Shown: positions 9,016 through 17,780, counted from the stretch's first letter. The stretch is DNA of 64,000 nucleotides from Alteromonas aestuariivivens (GCF_003367475.1 NZ_QRHA01000003.1:124001-188000); one strand, 5' to 3'. Numbers and translations are program-made. Notes: generated by a model from the sequence alone, not told the origin.

Positions 9016-10229
9016 AGAGCCTCGGAAACCTGGATTGAATCAGAATCATCGCGCATATCTTTCTCCGTATCGTCAGGGTCCCCGGCCACACGTACCTCCA
9101 TGCCCTGAAACGGATTGGGAACCGCACTTACGACAACCCTTTCACCATCCAGTAACCCATCAGACAGATACACCAGTGATTCCGTAGAACGCACCGATAC
9201 CACTTCCCGGATATCAAGCTGATTCTGGTTATTTACCACCAGCACGGTATTATCGAGCCGCAATACACTGCGCGGAAGACTGAATAATTCCTGTCGCTGG
9301 GTGCCGTGAATACTGGCCTGAACAAACTGCCCAAAACGCAACGGAACCGGCGATTTGTTACCCGATTCACGCAAATAGGGGTCGATAACCTGCACAATGG
9401 CGTAAATTACCCGATTGCCAGAATCCATCACTCCCTCGGTACGAACCAGTTCACCGTGCCAGTGACGGGTTTTACCGGCCACAACAGCACTTAAATCCAC
9501 TTTATTGCGATTGGTTACCCCCGCAGACAAATCAATAAATGCCAACTCGCGATCGGTTATTGGCAATCTGACTTCGGCGACATTGGTGGCGTAAATTTCG
9601 CCCAGCGCACTCCCGGCACTGACAAACTGACCAATATCTGCACTTCTGCTTACAACCAGACCATTATAAGGCGCACGAATTTGCGTTCTCTGCAAATTGC
9701 GATTGGCCCGCTCCAATTTCGCCTCCGCAGCCTGGACATTGGCCTGCTCTTTTGCCAGTTGCGGCTTTCTTAGCCCCAGCTCAGGGGGCAGAACATTATC
9801 AACTGAACGCCATTCCTGCTCAGCAACTTTTGCCCTCGCACGTTCTTCAGCCAGTGAAGCCTGAGCCTGAGCCAGTTCTGCAGCTGCCAGCTTCACTTCC
9901 GTGACGTAATCTTCCTGCTCCAGGGTGATGAGCACATCGCCTTTTTTAAACATGCCACCGGTAACAAACCCGTCTGCCATTGAAACTACCCGGCCACCAA
10001 CCTGGGCACTCAGACTGGTCCGGTTTAGTGGCACCACATTTCCCTGCGAGCTGACAGTAAATTCAACAGCCTGTTTACCCACCGTCAGAGTTTCAACCAA
10101 CAGAGCTTTTGATTCGACCGGCTTTTGTTCCGGCGCCTTACGACCTTCTATCATCATCTTCGCCACAACTGCAGCGATTAACACGATGGCAAAAGGCAAG
10201 CCTACTTTCAGCCACTTTGAATGCTTCAT
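9012..10229 (-). CDS. RND periplasmic adaptor (membrane fusion protein)
   Basis: The start at 10229 (MKHSKWLKVG) is preferred over an in-frame ATG at 10253 because GGTAGGGAGT lies four bases before it. The 405 residues comprise one N-terminal membrane anchor (about 6-24), a biotinyl-lipoyl-like half around 50-95 (VSSQGNVVPLNRTSLSAQVG, the usual adaptor sequence), an alpha-hairpin rich in Ala/Glu/Gln (about 105-180), the second lipoyl half (IRAPYNGLVVSRSADIGQFV) and beta-barrel domains. It links the downstream permease to an outer-membrane channel. First gene of the two-gene operon. A palindrome about 60 bases upstream may be a regulatory site. Confidence 0.93.
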   Translation of the reverse strand: MKHSKWLKVGLPFAIVLIAAVVAKMMIEGRKAPEQKPVESKALLVETLTVGKQAVEFTVSSQGNVVPLNRTSLSAQVGGRVVSMADGFVTGGMFKKGDVLITLEQEDYVTEVKLAAAELAQAQASLAEERARAKVAEQEWRSVDNVLPPELGLRKPQLAKEQANVQAAEAKLERANRNLQRTQIRAPYNGLVVSRSADIGQFVSAGSALGEIYATNVAEVRLPITDRELAFIDLSAGVTNRNKVDLSAVVAGKTRHWHGELVRTEGVMDSGNRVIYAIVQVIDPYLRESGNKSPVPLRFGQFVQASIHGTQRQELFSLPRSVLRLDNTVLVVNNQNQLDIREVVSVRSTESLVYLSDGLLDGERVVVSAVPNPFQGMEVRVAGDPDDTEKDMRDDSDSIQVSEAL

Positions 10230-10671
10230 TTTACTCCCTACCCCGGATCTCAAACCTTTTTATTATTTGCACGGTGCCGCTACGGATAAATGCGGAAATT
10301 TCGCATTAACCGCATGGAAACTTCGATTAAATTGTTTGCAATAATGATACAGGCGCAAACCTGCAAGATTGCATTAAGACGCCTGCATTCTAACCACAAC
10401 CTGAATTCACTTCTCGTAATAAGTTGTTAAAAATTATTAATTTCCACAATCACAATGGGCATCTGCAACAAGCGCATCCTGAGTACGCCCAATGCAGTAT
10501 TTTGATCACAATGAGCGAGCCAAGGTTTTTAACGCAAGATCTCTATTGAAAAATGACGCGGCCAGAACTCTAAAATTAACGATTATTTAACACAAAAGCA
10601 CTTGTGCTGATTATTTTTTAATCTTATTTTGGTACTGGGCACCACTCAACAAGCCATTACAGAGGGAAATT
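10230..10671. other. Divergent intergenic region between the RND operon and the E-set protein gene
   Basis: 442 bases without a credible gene. It holds an imperfect palindrome (10289-10307) near the RND adaptor and a short AGCACTTGTGCT palindrome (10598-10609) upstream of the E-set gene, in AT-rich DNA. I see no strong consensus promoter in either direction. Confidence 0.55.
10289..10307. promoter_or_regulatory. Candidate operator of the RND operon
   Basis: AATGCG and CGCATT arms (10289-10294, 10302-10307) enclose GAAATTT, giving a 19-base near-palindrome 60 bases before the adaptor start. Efflux operons are often controlled by TetR or MarR proteins binding such sites. No regulator gene is adjacent, so this rests on symmetry alone. 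Confidence 0.3.
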
Positions 10672-10980
10672 ATGAGCTTAAAAAAACAGTATCTGAAATC
10701 AAAACCCGTGTGCAAAGTCACTTTCCGTTTAAACTCTGAAGAAGCAGGCAACGCCGATTCAGCCAAATTGGTAGGCGATTTCAATGCTTGGAACGCGTCC
10801 GTGGAACCAATGAAAAAACTGAAAAACGGCGATTTCACCCAAACCATTGAGCTGGAAAAGGATCAGGAATATCAGTTCCGTTATCTGCTTGACGACGAAA
10901 CCTGGGAAAATGACTGGTCCGCAGACAGTTACCAGCCTTCGCCAGTCAGCCTTGAAGATAATTCGGTGGTTATTGTCTGA
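10672..10980 (+). CDS. Stand-alone isoamylase/AMPK-type E-set (CBM48-like) protein
   Basis: 102 residues, well-placed GAGGGAAATT before the ATG. The core FRLNSEEAGNADSAKLVGDF, then NAW, then the EYQFRYLLD...W segment and a final aspartate-rich turn match the early-set/CBM48 glycogen-recognition fold found in branching enzymes, isoamylases and AMPK beta subunits. No catalytic domain is attached, no signal peptide is seen, and no glycogen genes lie nearby. Free-standing copies are known in several Gammaproteobacteria, and their role is not established. It may bind glycogen or act as a regulator of glycogen enzymes. That role is inference. Confidence 0.82.
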   Translation: MSLKKQYLKSKPVCKVTFRLNSEEAGNADSAKLVGDFNAWNASVEPMKKLKNGDFTQTIELEKDQEYQFRYLLDDETWENDWSADSYQPSPVSLEDNSVVIV

Positions 10981-11035
10981 ATCAATCCGCTCAGCCTACA
11001 GAGTATTGATTCAAAGTATTAATCTCTTGGATACT

Positions 11036-11094
11036 CTTCAGACTGATGACAAACCACAATTTAACGTACTAAACGGTTTGTTGTCAGTCTGAAG
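11036..11094. repeat. Long inverted repeat between convergent genes
   Basis: Arms at 11036-11055 and 11075-11094 pair over 20 positions. The only two non-Watson-Crick positions would be G-U pairs in + strand RNA. The 19-base loop is AT-rich. There is no T run after it in either direction, so it is not a canonical terminator. It separates the E-set gene from etfA and may act as a rho-dependent or RNA-stabilising hairpin. Confidence 0.7.
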
Positions 11095-11115
11095 GGCGCC
11101 GGGATAGCCTCTTTG

Positions 11116-12042
11116 CTACAACGCTTTCTCAAGTTCCGGCAAAATTTCAAACAGATCTCCCACCAGCCCATAATCTGCGACCTGAAAAATGGGGGCGTCT
11201 TCGTCCTTATTGATAGCGACAATTATTTTGGAGTCTTTCATTCCGGCCAGATGCTGAATCGCTCCGGAAATTCCAACCGCAATGTACAATTGGGGAGCGA
11301 CAATTTTACCCGTTTGGCCTACCTGCATATCGTTAGGTACAAAGCCTGCATCGACCGCGGCCCGTGATGCTCCGACCGCAGCACCCAGTTTGTCGGCAAT
11401 GGCCTCAAGCAACGCAAAATTTTCGCCGTTTTGCATGCCTCTGCCACCAGAAATCACCACCTCCGCCGCTGTCAGTTCAGGTCTTTCCGATACAGTCAGC
11501 TGCTCTGAATCGAAGCGCACACGAGGGTCTTCCTTAATAACATCCAGCGTTTCGACTGGCGCATTGTTACCGGTTTCAACCGCATCGAAAGCCGCACTGC
11601 GTATTGTCAGAATTTTGATCGGCTCGTTGCATGAAACGGTTGCAATAGCATTACCCGCATAAATAGGCCGAACAAAAGTGGCACTGTTTTCGATTTGGAT
11701 AATGTCCGATATCTGCGCCACATCGAGTAATGCCGCCACTCTGGGCATAAAGTTCTTACCACCCGTGGTTGCCGCAGCCAGAATATGACTGTAGTCCTTC
11801 GCGATCGACACAACCAATTGCGCACAATTTTCTGCCAGTTGGTGTGCATAGGCAGAATGGTTAACCTGCAATACTCGGGTAACTCCCTTCAACTCAGCGG
11901 CCTGTGAAGCAACCTGCGCACAATGCTCACCTGCAACCAGCACATGAATGTCATCAGCAAGCTGACTCGCTGCACTTACCAGTTTCGCGGTGTCAGCCTT
12001 CAACTGGCTGTTGTCATGCTCTGCATATACCAGTACCGTCAT
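11116..12042 (-). CDS. etfA: Electron transfer flavoprotein, alpha subunit
   Basis: 308 residues, FAD-binding subunit of ETF, which takes electrons from acyl-CoA and related dehydrogenases and hands them to ETF-ubiquinone oxidoreductase. The C-terminal FAD domain is clear: [40 protein letters not shown], then [20 protein letters not shown] and the [14 protein letters not shown] segment. The ATG at 12042 overlaps the etfB stop by 4 bases. Transcribed as etfB-etfA from the divergent region shared with etfD. Confidence 0.97.
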   Translation of the reverse strand: MTVLVYAEHDNSQLKADTAKLVSAASQLADDIHVLVAGEHCAQVASQAAELKGVTRVLQVNHSAYAHQLAENCAQLVVSIAKDYSHILAAATTGGKNFMPRVAALLDVAQISDIIQIENSATFVRPIYAGNAIATVSCNEPIKILTIRSAAFDAVETGNNAPVETLDVIKEDPRVRFDSEQLTVSERPELTAAEVVISGGRGMQNGENFALLEAIADKLGAAVGASRAAVDAGFVPNDMQVGQTGKIVAPQLYIAVGISGAIQHLAGMKDSKIIVAINKDEDAPIFQVADYGLVGDLFEILPELEKAL

Positions 12043-12791
12043 GGGATCACCTTCGCTTCATTTCTTAATTTTTCAACCAGTTCTGTAACACCGGAAACTT
12101 TTGTTCCGCCGCTTCGCTTCTGCGGTGGTGTAACCTTGAGAATTTCCACACGTGGTGATAGATCGACACCAAACTCATCGGCAGGCTTTACATCCAGCGG
12201 TTTGCGTTTAGCTTTCATAATATTGGGTAATGATGCGTAACGAGGTTCGTTAAGACGCAAATCTGTTGTAACGACAGCAGGAAGCGTCAGAACCAGAGTT
12301 TGCAGACCACCATCGATCTCACGGGTTACTTTAACTGTGCCTTGTTCAACAGAAACCTCGGAAGCAAATGTTCCCTGGGGTAAATTGGCCATTGCCGCCA
12401 ACATCTGTCCGGTTTGGTTATTGTCCGAATCGATGCTCTGTTTACCCAGAATAATCAGTTGCGGTTGTTCCTGCTCAACCACTTTAGTTAGCAATTTGGC
12501 AACATGCAGGGAATCCAGGGGTTGTTCGCAATCAATATGAAGACCACGATCGGCCCCCAAGGCCATTGCTGTTCGAATTTGCTCCTGGCAGGTTTTGTCT
12601 CCGATAGAAACCACCAGAACCTCAGTCGCGATCCCCTTTTCTTTGAGCCTGACCGCTTCTTCAACAGCAATTTCACAGAACGGATTCATTGCCATTTTTG
12701 TATTGGTCAAATCCACACTGGAGTTGTCGGGTTTGACTCTCACTTTAACGTTGTAATCAATAACACGTTTTATCGGTACAAGTATTTTCAT
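12039..12791 (-). CDS. etfB: Electron transfer flavoprotein, beta subunit
   Basis: 250 residues. The start [15 protein letters not shown] at 12791 has AGGATCCGG before it. An ATG four codons upstream is also in frame, but the family normally begins at MKILV. AMP-binding ETF-beta features are present: [35 protein letters not shown] and the ETF-beta signature region with [12 protein letters not shown]. The product forms the ETF heterodimer with EtfA. Divergent from etfD, with a palindromic site at 12977-12994 between them. Confidence 0.97.
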   Translation of the reverse strand: MKILVPIKRVIDYNVKVRVKPDNSSVDLTNTKMAMNPFCEIAVEEAVRLKEKGIATEVLVVSIGDKTCQEQIRTAMALGADRGLHIDCEQPLDSLHVAKLLTKVVEQEQPQLIILGKQSIDSDNNQTGQMLAAMANLPQGTFASEVSVEQGTVKVTREIDGGLQTLVLTLPAVVTTDLRLNEPRYASLPNIMKAKRKPLDVKPADEFGVDLSPRVEILKVTPPQKRSGGTKVSGVTELVEKLRNEAKVIP

Positions 12792-13098
12792 CCGGATCCT
12801 CATGTTGGTTCAGGACAAGATCGCAGGGTTCGGTAACTGGCATTGTTTGGCTGGCGCTTTAATGCGCTTCTGTGTCCAACCAGTTCATTCATTGTATAAA
12901 CGCCCGTGAACCCGGTTATTGCGGCTCGCAGGACGAATCTCGATCTTGATGTCAAGTTTGCCAAAATGTACTTACTGTTGACGTAAACGTCAACCTGTTC
13001 TAACGTTGCATTATCTAATTTTTTACATCTTTTTGACACTTCAGCCAAATTAGTACTGCACTGTCTTTTTTACTTTTGTAACGTTTGAGGAGCCTGCT
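12792..13098. other. Divergent control region of etfBA and etfD
   Basis: 307 bases. An 82-codon minus-strand frame runs through it, but it overlaps etfB, has no recognisable product and covers the palindrome, so I treat the region as non-coding. The one clear element is the 18-base palindrome listed separately. Confidence 0.7.
12977..12994. promoter_or_regulatory. Palindromic operator candidate shared by etfBA and etfD (LiuR-like)
   Basis: GTTGACGTAAACGTCAAC is a perfect 8+8 palindrome with a two-base centre. It sits between the two divergent electron-transfer operons, 186 bases from the etfB start and 105 from the etfD start. Sites of the ACGTnnACGT type are described for MerR-family LiuR, which controls branched-chain amino acid and acyl-CoA oxidation genes, including etf, in many Proteobacteria. 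Assignment to LiuR is from memory of that motif, not from a search. Confidence 0.6.
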
Positions 13099-14748
13099 TT
13101 GGAACGCGAATCGATGGAGTTTGACGTAGTTATAGTCGGTGCCGGCCCGGCAGGATTGTCCGCAGCCTGTAAGCTTATGCAACTTGCACAGGAAAAGGAG
13201 CTGTCACTAACAGTGTGTGTGGTTGAAAAAGGTTCCGAAGTTGGAGCACACATTCTTTCCGGCGCAGTATTTGAACCCAAAGCGCTGAACGAACTCTTTC
13301 CCGACTGGCAGTCCAGGCAAGCACCTGTAGGGACAGCTGTCACGGATGATCACCTGTACTATCTTAAAAATCAGTCCGATTCCCAACGTCTGCCAGAATT
13401 TGCTACTCCCAGGTCCATGCACAACCAAGGCAATTATGTGACTTCAATGGGCAATCTGTGTCGCTGGCTGGCTGAACAGGCTGAACAGCTTGGAGCAGAA
13501 ATTTTTCCCGGTTTTGCCGCTGCCCGGGTACTTTATCGGGAAGATGGCAGTGTAGGCGGAGTCATTACCGGCGACATGGGCCTGGACGCCAATGGAAATC
13601 CCAAAGACAGTTACCTGCCAGGTATGGAACTCAAAGCCAGATACACCCTGTTTGCTGAGGGGTGTCGAGGTCATCTGGGTAAGGAACTGAGCAAAAAATT
13701 TGATCTTGATAAACATAGTAGTCCGCAACATTATGCAATCGGATTTAAAGAGATATGGGACATAGACCCTTCACTTCATCAACCGGGCATGGTTGTTCAC
13801 ACCGGTGGTTGGCCGCTTGATAAAGCCACCGGAGGCGGGTATTTGTACCATGCGGAAAACAATCAGGTATTTGTCGGTTTGATCGTGGATTTAAATTACG
13901 CTAACCCACATCTCAGCCCATTTGATGAATTTCAGCGAATGAAACACCACCCGATATACAGCCAGTTTCTGGAAAGCGGAAAACGGGTCGCCTACGGTGC
14001 AAGAGCCATTGCCAAAGGTGGATTTCACTCATTACCTAAAATGGTATTTCCCGGTGGATTATTAATTGGCTGTAACGCTGGAACTCTGAACTTCGCCAAA
14101 ATCAAAGGCAATCACACCGCGATGAAATCCGGTATGCTGGCCGCCGAATCGGTTTTTTCAGCATTGCAGCAAGCCAGCTCTGACACACACAACACCGCAC
14201 TGGATTTCACCCAAAGAATGAAAGATTCCTGGCTGTATGATGAATTGTATCGTGCACGAAACTTTGGTCCGGCAATTCATAAATATGGTACTTTTTACGG
14301 CGGAGTATTTAATACCATTGAGCAAAATTATTTTGCCGGCAGGCTTCCAATTAACCTGAAAGATGATCACCCAGATTACAGCCAAATGCATCAGGCAGAC
14401 ACATCTCCCAAAATCGCCTACCCAAAGCCGGATGGAAAAATAAGTTTTGACAAGCTTTCTTCAGTATTCCTGTCTAATACCAATCACGAAGAAGACCAGC
14501 CTTGTCACTTGCAGTTAATCGACGATTCAATTCCTGTCACAGTGAATCTTCCCAAATTTAATGAGCCTGCACAAAGATACTGCCCTGCCGGAGTTTATGA
14601 GATCGTGCAAAAAAACGGTGAGGACAAACTGCAAATTAATGCACAAAATTGCGTACACTGTAAAACCTGTGACATTAAAGATCCCTCCCAGAATATTCAT
14701 TGGGTAACCCCGGAAGGCTCCGGCGGGCCAAATTATCCCAACATGTAA
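13099..14748 (+). CDS. etfD: Electron transfer flavoprotein-ubiquinone oxidoreductase
   Basis: 549 residues. It passes electrons from reduced ETF through FAD and a 4Fe-4S cluster to ubiquinone at the inner membrane. The start is probably TTG at 13099, since GAGGAG lies 7 bases before it, and an ATG five codons later (13114) is too far from that site. FAD is bound by GAGPAG (14-19). The conserved GAHILSGAVFEP and the C-terminal cluster segment NCVHCKTCDIKDP are complete, and the protein ends GGPNYPNM as usual. It pairs with divergent etfBA. A terminator follows at 14761. Confidence 0.97.
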   Translation: MERESMEFDVVIVGAGPAGLSAACKLMQLAQEKELSLTVCVVEKGSEVGAHILSGAVFEPKALNELFPDWQSRQAPVGTAVTDDHLYYLKNQSDSQRLPEFATPRSMHNQGNYVTSMGNLCRWLAEQAEQLGAEIFPGFAAARVLYREDGSVGGVITGDMGLDANGNPKDSYLPGMELKARYTLFAEGCRGHLGKELSKKFDLDKHSSPQHYAIGFKEIWDIDPSLHQPGMVVHTGGWPLDKATGGGYLYHAENNQVFVGLIVDLNYANPHLSPFDEFQRMKHHPIYSQFLESGKRVAYGARAIAKGGFHSLPKMVFPGGLLIGCNAGTLNFAKIKGNHTAMKSGMLAAESVFSALQQASSDTHNTALDFTQRMKDSWLYDELYRARNFGPAIHKYGTFYGGVFNTIEQNYFAGRLPINLKDDHPDYSQMHQADTSPKIAYPKPDGKISFDKLSSVFLSNTNHEEDQPCHLQLIDDSIPVTVNLPKFNEPAQRYCPAGVYEIVQKNGEDKLQINAQNCVHCKTCDIKDPSQNIHWVTPEGSGGPNYPNM

Positions 14749-14760
14749 ATCTAATTTATA

Positions 14761-14787
14761 AAAGCGGACATAATCTGCTTTTTTTTT
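14761..14787 (+). terminator. Rho-independent terminator of etfD
   Basis: AAAGCGGA/TCTGCTTT stem (one G-U pair), loop CATAA, followed by at least six further T. Confidence 0.85.
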
Positions 14788-14846
14788 ACCCAAAACTTAA
14801 TTACTATTTAAAGGATTTCTTTGCTAAATAACGTTAAGGTTAATAA

Positions 14847-15248
14847 ATGAACGATTTTCTAGATATTTTAACTCACGGAAGACGTTTACAGGGAGCAGTA
14901 AAGGATTTAAGCATCTCCGAACTGGAAGCCGTACAAGATAAACTAACGAATATTATTGAGAAGCGGAAAGAAAAAGAGATAGAAAAACAAAAAGAAGAGC
15001 AGGCAAAGCTCCAAAAAATTGCAGATATCCAAAAGCAACTGGCAGAAGCTGGATTGGATCTGAACGACCTAAAAGCAATCGGTGGCGAATCCGTTAAAAA
15101 GCGGGTTACCGGCAAAAAGCGCCCGGTAAAATATCAAATCACCGATGAGAGCGGAAAAGAGCACCCTTGGACAGGCATCGGTCGTATGCCAAAGGTATTC
15201 AAAAATGCGTTAGAACAAGGCAAAAATCTGGAAGACTTTGCTATCTAA
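14847..15248 (+). CDS. H-NS family nucleoid-associated protein
   Basis: 133 residues. The N-terminal half is a charged coiled coil (residues 15-70, rich in Lys, Glu, Gln) for dimerisation. A lysine-rich linker follows. The C-terminal DNA-binding domain carries the H-NS core in the region of YQITDESGKEHPWTGIGRMP, close to the usual pattern YxD...GxxxxWTGxGRxP. It binds AT-rich DNA, bends or bridges it and silences genes. The typical Gln-Gly-Arg core is replaced here by a GIGRMP loop, as in other H-NS-like proteins of this class. Monocistronic, with its own terminator at 15271. Confidence 0.9.
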   Translation: MNDFLDILTHGRRLQGAVKDLSISELEAVQDKLTNIIEKRKEKEIEKQKEEQAKLQKIADIQKQLAEAGLDLNDLKAIGGESVKKRVTGKKRPVKYQITDESGKEHPWTGIGRMPKVFKNALEQGKNLEDFAI

Positions 15249-15270
15249 ATCTTGAAGAAAGTTTAAAAAG

Positions 15271-15296
15271 CGGTGGGAAAATACCCGCCGTTTTTT
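15271..15296 (+). terminator. Rho-independent terminator of the H-NS gene
   Basis: CGGTGGG-AAAATA-CCCGCCG stem with one G-U pair, then six T. It lies 22 bases after the stop. Confidence 0.9.
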
Positions 15297-15344
15297 AAAA
15301 TCACCGCCCTCCCCCATGGCTTTCCTACATTATTCAGCTTAATT

Positions 15345-16136
15345 ATGCACGATCGGTTGTCTTTTCAGAAATATCAACGCTCTTCATCGTCTTCGTGGCT
15401 GGTTTTAATCCACGGCTTATTTGGGGATTCAGACAATCTGTCTGCACTGCGCAGGCATTTCGAATCCAAAATCAATGTATTGAGTGTCGACTTACTCGAT
15501 CATGGCCGTTCTGTACACACCAGCGAATTTCAGTTAGAAGATAATGTGACCGCATTGTTCAATACGCTGGATGAACTGGAAATTCAACAGGCAAACTTGC
15601 TCGGACACTCTCTGGGCGGCAAGGTTGCAATGCTTGCAGCGTTGCGAAGTCCACAACGGGTATCTAACCTGATGGTGGCAGATATTGCTCCGGTTACCTA
15701 CCCTGCGCGTCACCAGAGCATCTTCGCTGGATTGAATTCTGTTGATTTGGAGACCCTTTCGTCCCGCAGACAGGCCGATGAACAAATGAAGGCAGATATT
15801 CCTGAAAATGGGATCCGGCAGTTTTTGCTCAAAGGGCTGTATCAGCACGCGGACAATTCCTGGCAATGGCGGTTCAATCTAAAGGGCCTGAGTGAGCATT
15901 ATGATAATGTTACAAGCTGGCCAGAAAGCAATACTACCTACCCGGGTCCTACCCTGTTTATCAAGGGCGGAGACTCTGACTACATTACGTCTGCACACCG
16001 AAGCGCTATTGCACAATATTTTCCGGCGGCTAAGGCGCATATTCTTGAAAGCGCCGGTCATTGGCTTCATGCAGAGAAGCCAGCCATGTTCAATCGAATT
16101 GTGGAAAAATTTCTTAAACACCAACTGGATCAATAA
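15345..16136 (+). CDS. ybfF: Alpha/beta hydrolase, YbfF-type acyl-CoA/ester esterase
   Basis: 263 residues from MHDRLSFQKYQ. An in-frame GTG at 15273 lies inside the upstream terminator and is rejected. The alpha/beta hydrolase fold is shown by the oxyanion motif LIHGLFGDSDNL, the nucleophile elbow LLGHSLGGKVAM (Ser), DIAPVTYP, an acid loop near KGGDSDYI and the catalytic His in SAGHWLHAEKP. E. coli YbfF hydrolyses short acyl-CoA and ester substrates and is found, as here, close to the flavodoxin and fur genes. The RBS is weak. Confidence 0.88.
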   Translation: MHDRLSFQKYQRSSSSSWLVLIHGLFGDSDNLSALRRHFESKINVLSVDLLDHGRSVHTSEFQLEDNVTALFNTLDELEIQQANLLGHSLGGKVAMLAALRSPQRVSNLMVADIAPVTYPARHQSIFAGLNSVDLETLSSRRQADEQMKADIPENGIRQFLLKGLYQHADNSWQWRFNLKGLSEHYDNVTSWPESNTTYPGPTLFIKGGDSDYITSAHRSAIAQYFPAAKAHILESAGHWLHAEKPAMFNRIVEKFLKHQLDQ

Positions 16137-16190
16137 GCGGGCAAAAATTCACAATTTCTTTGTTCTTCCCTGCTTCATTGCTTTGTAGTG

Positions 16191-16199
16191 TGGTATAGT
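16191..16199 (+). promoter_or_regulatory. Extended -10 promoter for the DUF2788/flavodoxin genes
   Basis: TGGTATAGT carries the TGn extension and a good -10 (16194-16199). The -35 position (16171-16176, TGCTTC) is poor. The predicted leader to the DUF2788 start is about 32 bases. Confidence 0.5.
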
Positions 16200-16237
16200 T
16201 TGCGCCAATTTTTAGCTGACCAACCGATGCACGCTGT

Positions 16238-16459
16238 ATGCTCGCTGAACATTACGAACTGATTGAATCATTAATGCTCAATATCGGACTGGTAGGTCTG
16301 TTCGGTTTAATGGGCTATGCCGTTCATGATGTGCTGAAAAAAAACAATGTCCCCAGAACCGGTCGCTTTGTGGCTTACGGAGTTTTGGGATTGGGCGCTT
16401 TAGGCTTTATCGCTAAAGGTATCATTGAATTGTTCTGGCTAAGTACAGGCATGGGCTAG
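16238..16459 (+). CDS. DUF2788 family two-helix membrane protein
   Basis: 73 residues with two predicted membrane helices (about 14-31 and 45-66), joined by a positively charged loop DVLKKNNVPRTGR. This matches the DUF2788 family, small inner-membrane proteins found beside flavodoxin in Pseudomonas-like and marine Gammaproteobacteria. No function is known. It starts 27 bases before fldA and is probably co-transcribed with it. Confidence 0.85.
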   Translation: MLAEHYELIESLMLNIGLVGLFGLMGYAVHDVLKKNNVPRTGRFVAYGVLGLGALGFIAKGIIELFWLSTGMG

Positions 16460-16486
16460 AACGGATTTATTTTACAGAGGTTAATT

Positions 16487-17011
16487 ATGGCAAGTGTGGG
16501 CCTGTTTTTTGGCAGTGACACGGGTAATACCGAACATGTCGCAAAGATGATCCAAAAAGAACTGGGTAAACATCTGATTGACGTTCAGGACATCGCAAAA
16601 AGCACCAAAGAAGATATCGCCAATTTTGATTTGCTGATTTTTGGCATCCCTACCTGGTACTATGGAGAAGCCCAGTGTGACTGGGACGATTTCTTCCCGG
16701 AACTGGAACAAATCGACTTCACTGACAAACTGGTTGCCATATTTGGTTGCGGCGATCAGGAAGACTACGCCGAATATTTTCTCGATGCCATGGGCATGAT
16801 CCGTGACATCGTAGAACCCAAGGGCGCCATCCTGGTTGGACAATGGCCCACTGAGGGCTACGACTTTGAAGCCTCCAAGGGTCTGGCAGATGAAAATCAC
16901 TTTGTTGGTCTTGGGATTGACGAAGATCGCCAGCCAGAGCTTACCGAAGACAGGGTCAAAGCCTGGTGTAAACAACTCTACGAAGAACTGTGTCTGGCCG
17001 AACTGGCTTAA
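16487..17011 (+). CDS. fldA: Flavodoxin, long-chain
   Basis: 174 residues. The FMN phosphate loop is SDTGNTE (10-16), with the isoalloxazine-stacking loops PTWYYGEAQCDWDDFF (Trp/Tyr) and GCGDQEDYAEYF. The inserted segment after residue 115 makes it a long-chain type as in E. coli FldA. It is a soluble one-electron carrier used under iron limitation and for radical-SAM and IspG/H enzymes. A TTACAGAGG stretch precedes the ATG. A strong terminator follows at 17024, before fur. Confidence 0.96.
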   Translation: MASVGLFFGSDTGNTEHVAKMIQKELGKHLIDVQDIAKSTKEDIANFDLLIFGIPTWYYGEAQCDWDDFFPELEQIDFTDKLVAIFGCGDQEDYAEYFLDAMGMIRDIVEPKGAILVGQWPTEGYDFEASKGLADENHFVGLGIDEDRQPELTEDRVKAWCKQLYEELCLAELA

Positions 17012-17023
17012 TGGTACAGGGCA

Positions 17024-17050
17024 TTAAAAGGGCCGCTTCGGCCCTTTTAA
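17024..17050 (+). terminator. Rho-independent terminator of fldA
   Basis: TTAAAAGGGCCG and its complement CGGCCCTTTTAA form a long stem with a CTT loop (17024-17050). The stem itself supplies the A and U tracts, so it may work in both directions. Confidence 0.85.
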
Positions 17051-17301
17051 CTGGTATAAACACCCTTACCTACCCAATATACTGAATGTCACATTCCCGG
17101 CGTTATTGGTTACGCCATAGCTTCGACATGCCAATTGCGTGTCAGCGACAAAACTCCCAAAAGAACTTCTGCCGAAATAATCACAACAAACCCGATTATT
17201 TTTCAATCTGTTACAGGTACGGGGCAGGCTTTTGCTTCCAAATCAGAACAACTTACCTATAATAGCTGCTAAATGCGAAACCCGAATTTGATAGCGAGCT
17301 C

Positions 17302-17733
17302 ATGGATCAAAACAAAGAACTAAAAAAAGCCGGCCTCAAGGTTACTCTGCCCCGACTAAAAATTCTGCAAATTTTGCAGGAGCCAGAGAATCAGCATATC
17401 AGTGCCGAAGATGTTTATAAGATTTTGATCGAACAGGGCGAAGAAATAGGTCTGGCGACCGTATATCGGGTACTCAACCAGTTCGATGATGCCGGCATTC
17501 TTAACCGACACCATTTTGAGGGTGGAAAGTCGGTATTTGAAATAAGCCACAAGGCCCATCACGACCACCTGGTTTGCCTGAAATGCGGCAAGGTAGTCGA
17601 ATTCGAAGACGATGTTATTGAGCAAAGGCAGACTGAAGTGGCGCGCAGAAACAAGATGAAGCTGACCCACCACAGTCTGTACCTGTACGGAGAATGTCTG
17701 GATGGCGAGTGCGACAATCCGGACGAAGAATAA
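17302..17733 (+). CDS. fur: Ferric uptake regulator Fur
   Basis: 143 residues. The N-terminal winged helix has KVTLPRLKILQILQ and the recognition segment GLATVYRVLNQFDDAGI. The metal-binding dimerisation domain shows HKAHHDHLVCLKCGKVVEF with H86, H87, H89, C92 and C95, and a second pair C132/C137 in ECLDGECDN, so both zinc/iron sites are present. It represses iron uptake genes when Fe(II) is bound. The gene has its own promoter region (TATAAT at 17258-17263) and ends in a terminator shared with the convergent pxp operon. No clear Fur box was seen in its own promoter. Confidence 0.97.
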   Translation: MDQNKELKKAGLKVTLPRLKILQILQEPENQHISAEDVYKILIEQGEEIGLATVYRVLNQFDDAGILNRHHFEGGKSVFEISHKAHHDHLVCLKCGKVVEFEDDVIEQRQTEVARRNKMKLTHHSLYLYGECLDGECDNPDEE

Positions 17734-17755
17734 CAGTCCTTTTGAATAGAAAAAT

Positions 17756-17780
17756 GCCTGCTAACCGCAGGCTTTCTTTT
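17756..17780. terminator. Bidirectional terminator between fur and the pxp operon
   Basis: GCCTGC-TAACC-GCAGGC stem (17756-17772) with TTTCTTTT on one side and AAAAA on the other. It overlaps the stop codon of the minus-strand transaminase gene. Confidence 0.8.

Noticed and set aside
10598..10609. AGCACTTGTGCT palindrome before the E-set gene
   Set aside because: Only 5-base arms. Expected by chance at this scale.
12800..13048. 82-codon minus-strand frame upstream of etfB
   Set aside because: It overlaps the etfB start, has no recognisable domain and runs across the shared palindrome and promoter region.
15273..15344. Longer N-terminus for YbfF from a GTG
   Set aside because: The extra 24 codons lie in the H-NS terminator hairpin and T run and do not resemble the family.
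17070..17300. Fur box before fur
   Set aside because: No sequence close to the 19-base GATAATGATAATCATTATC consensus was seen.
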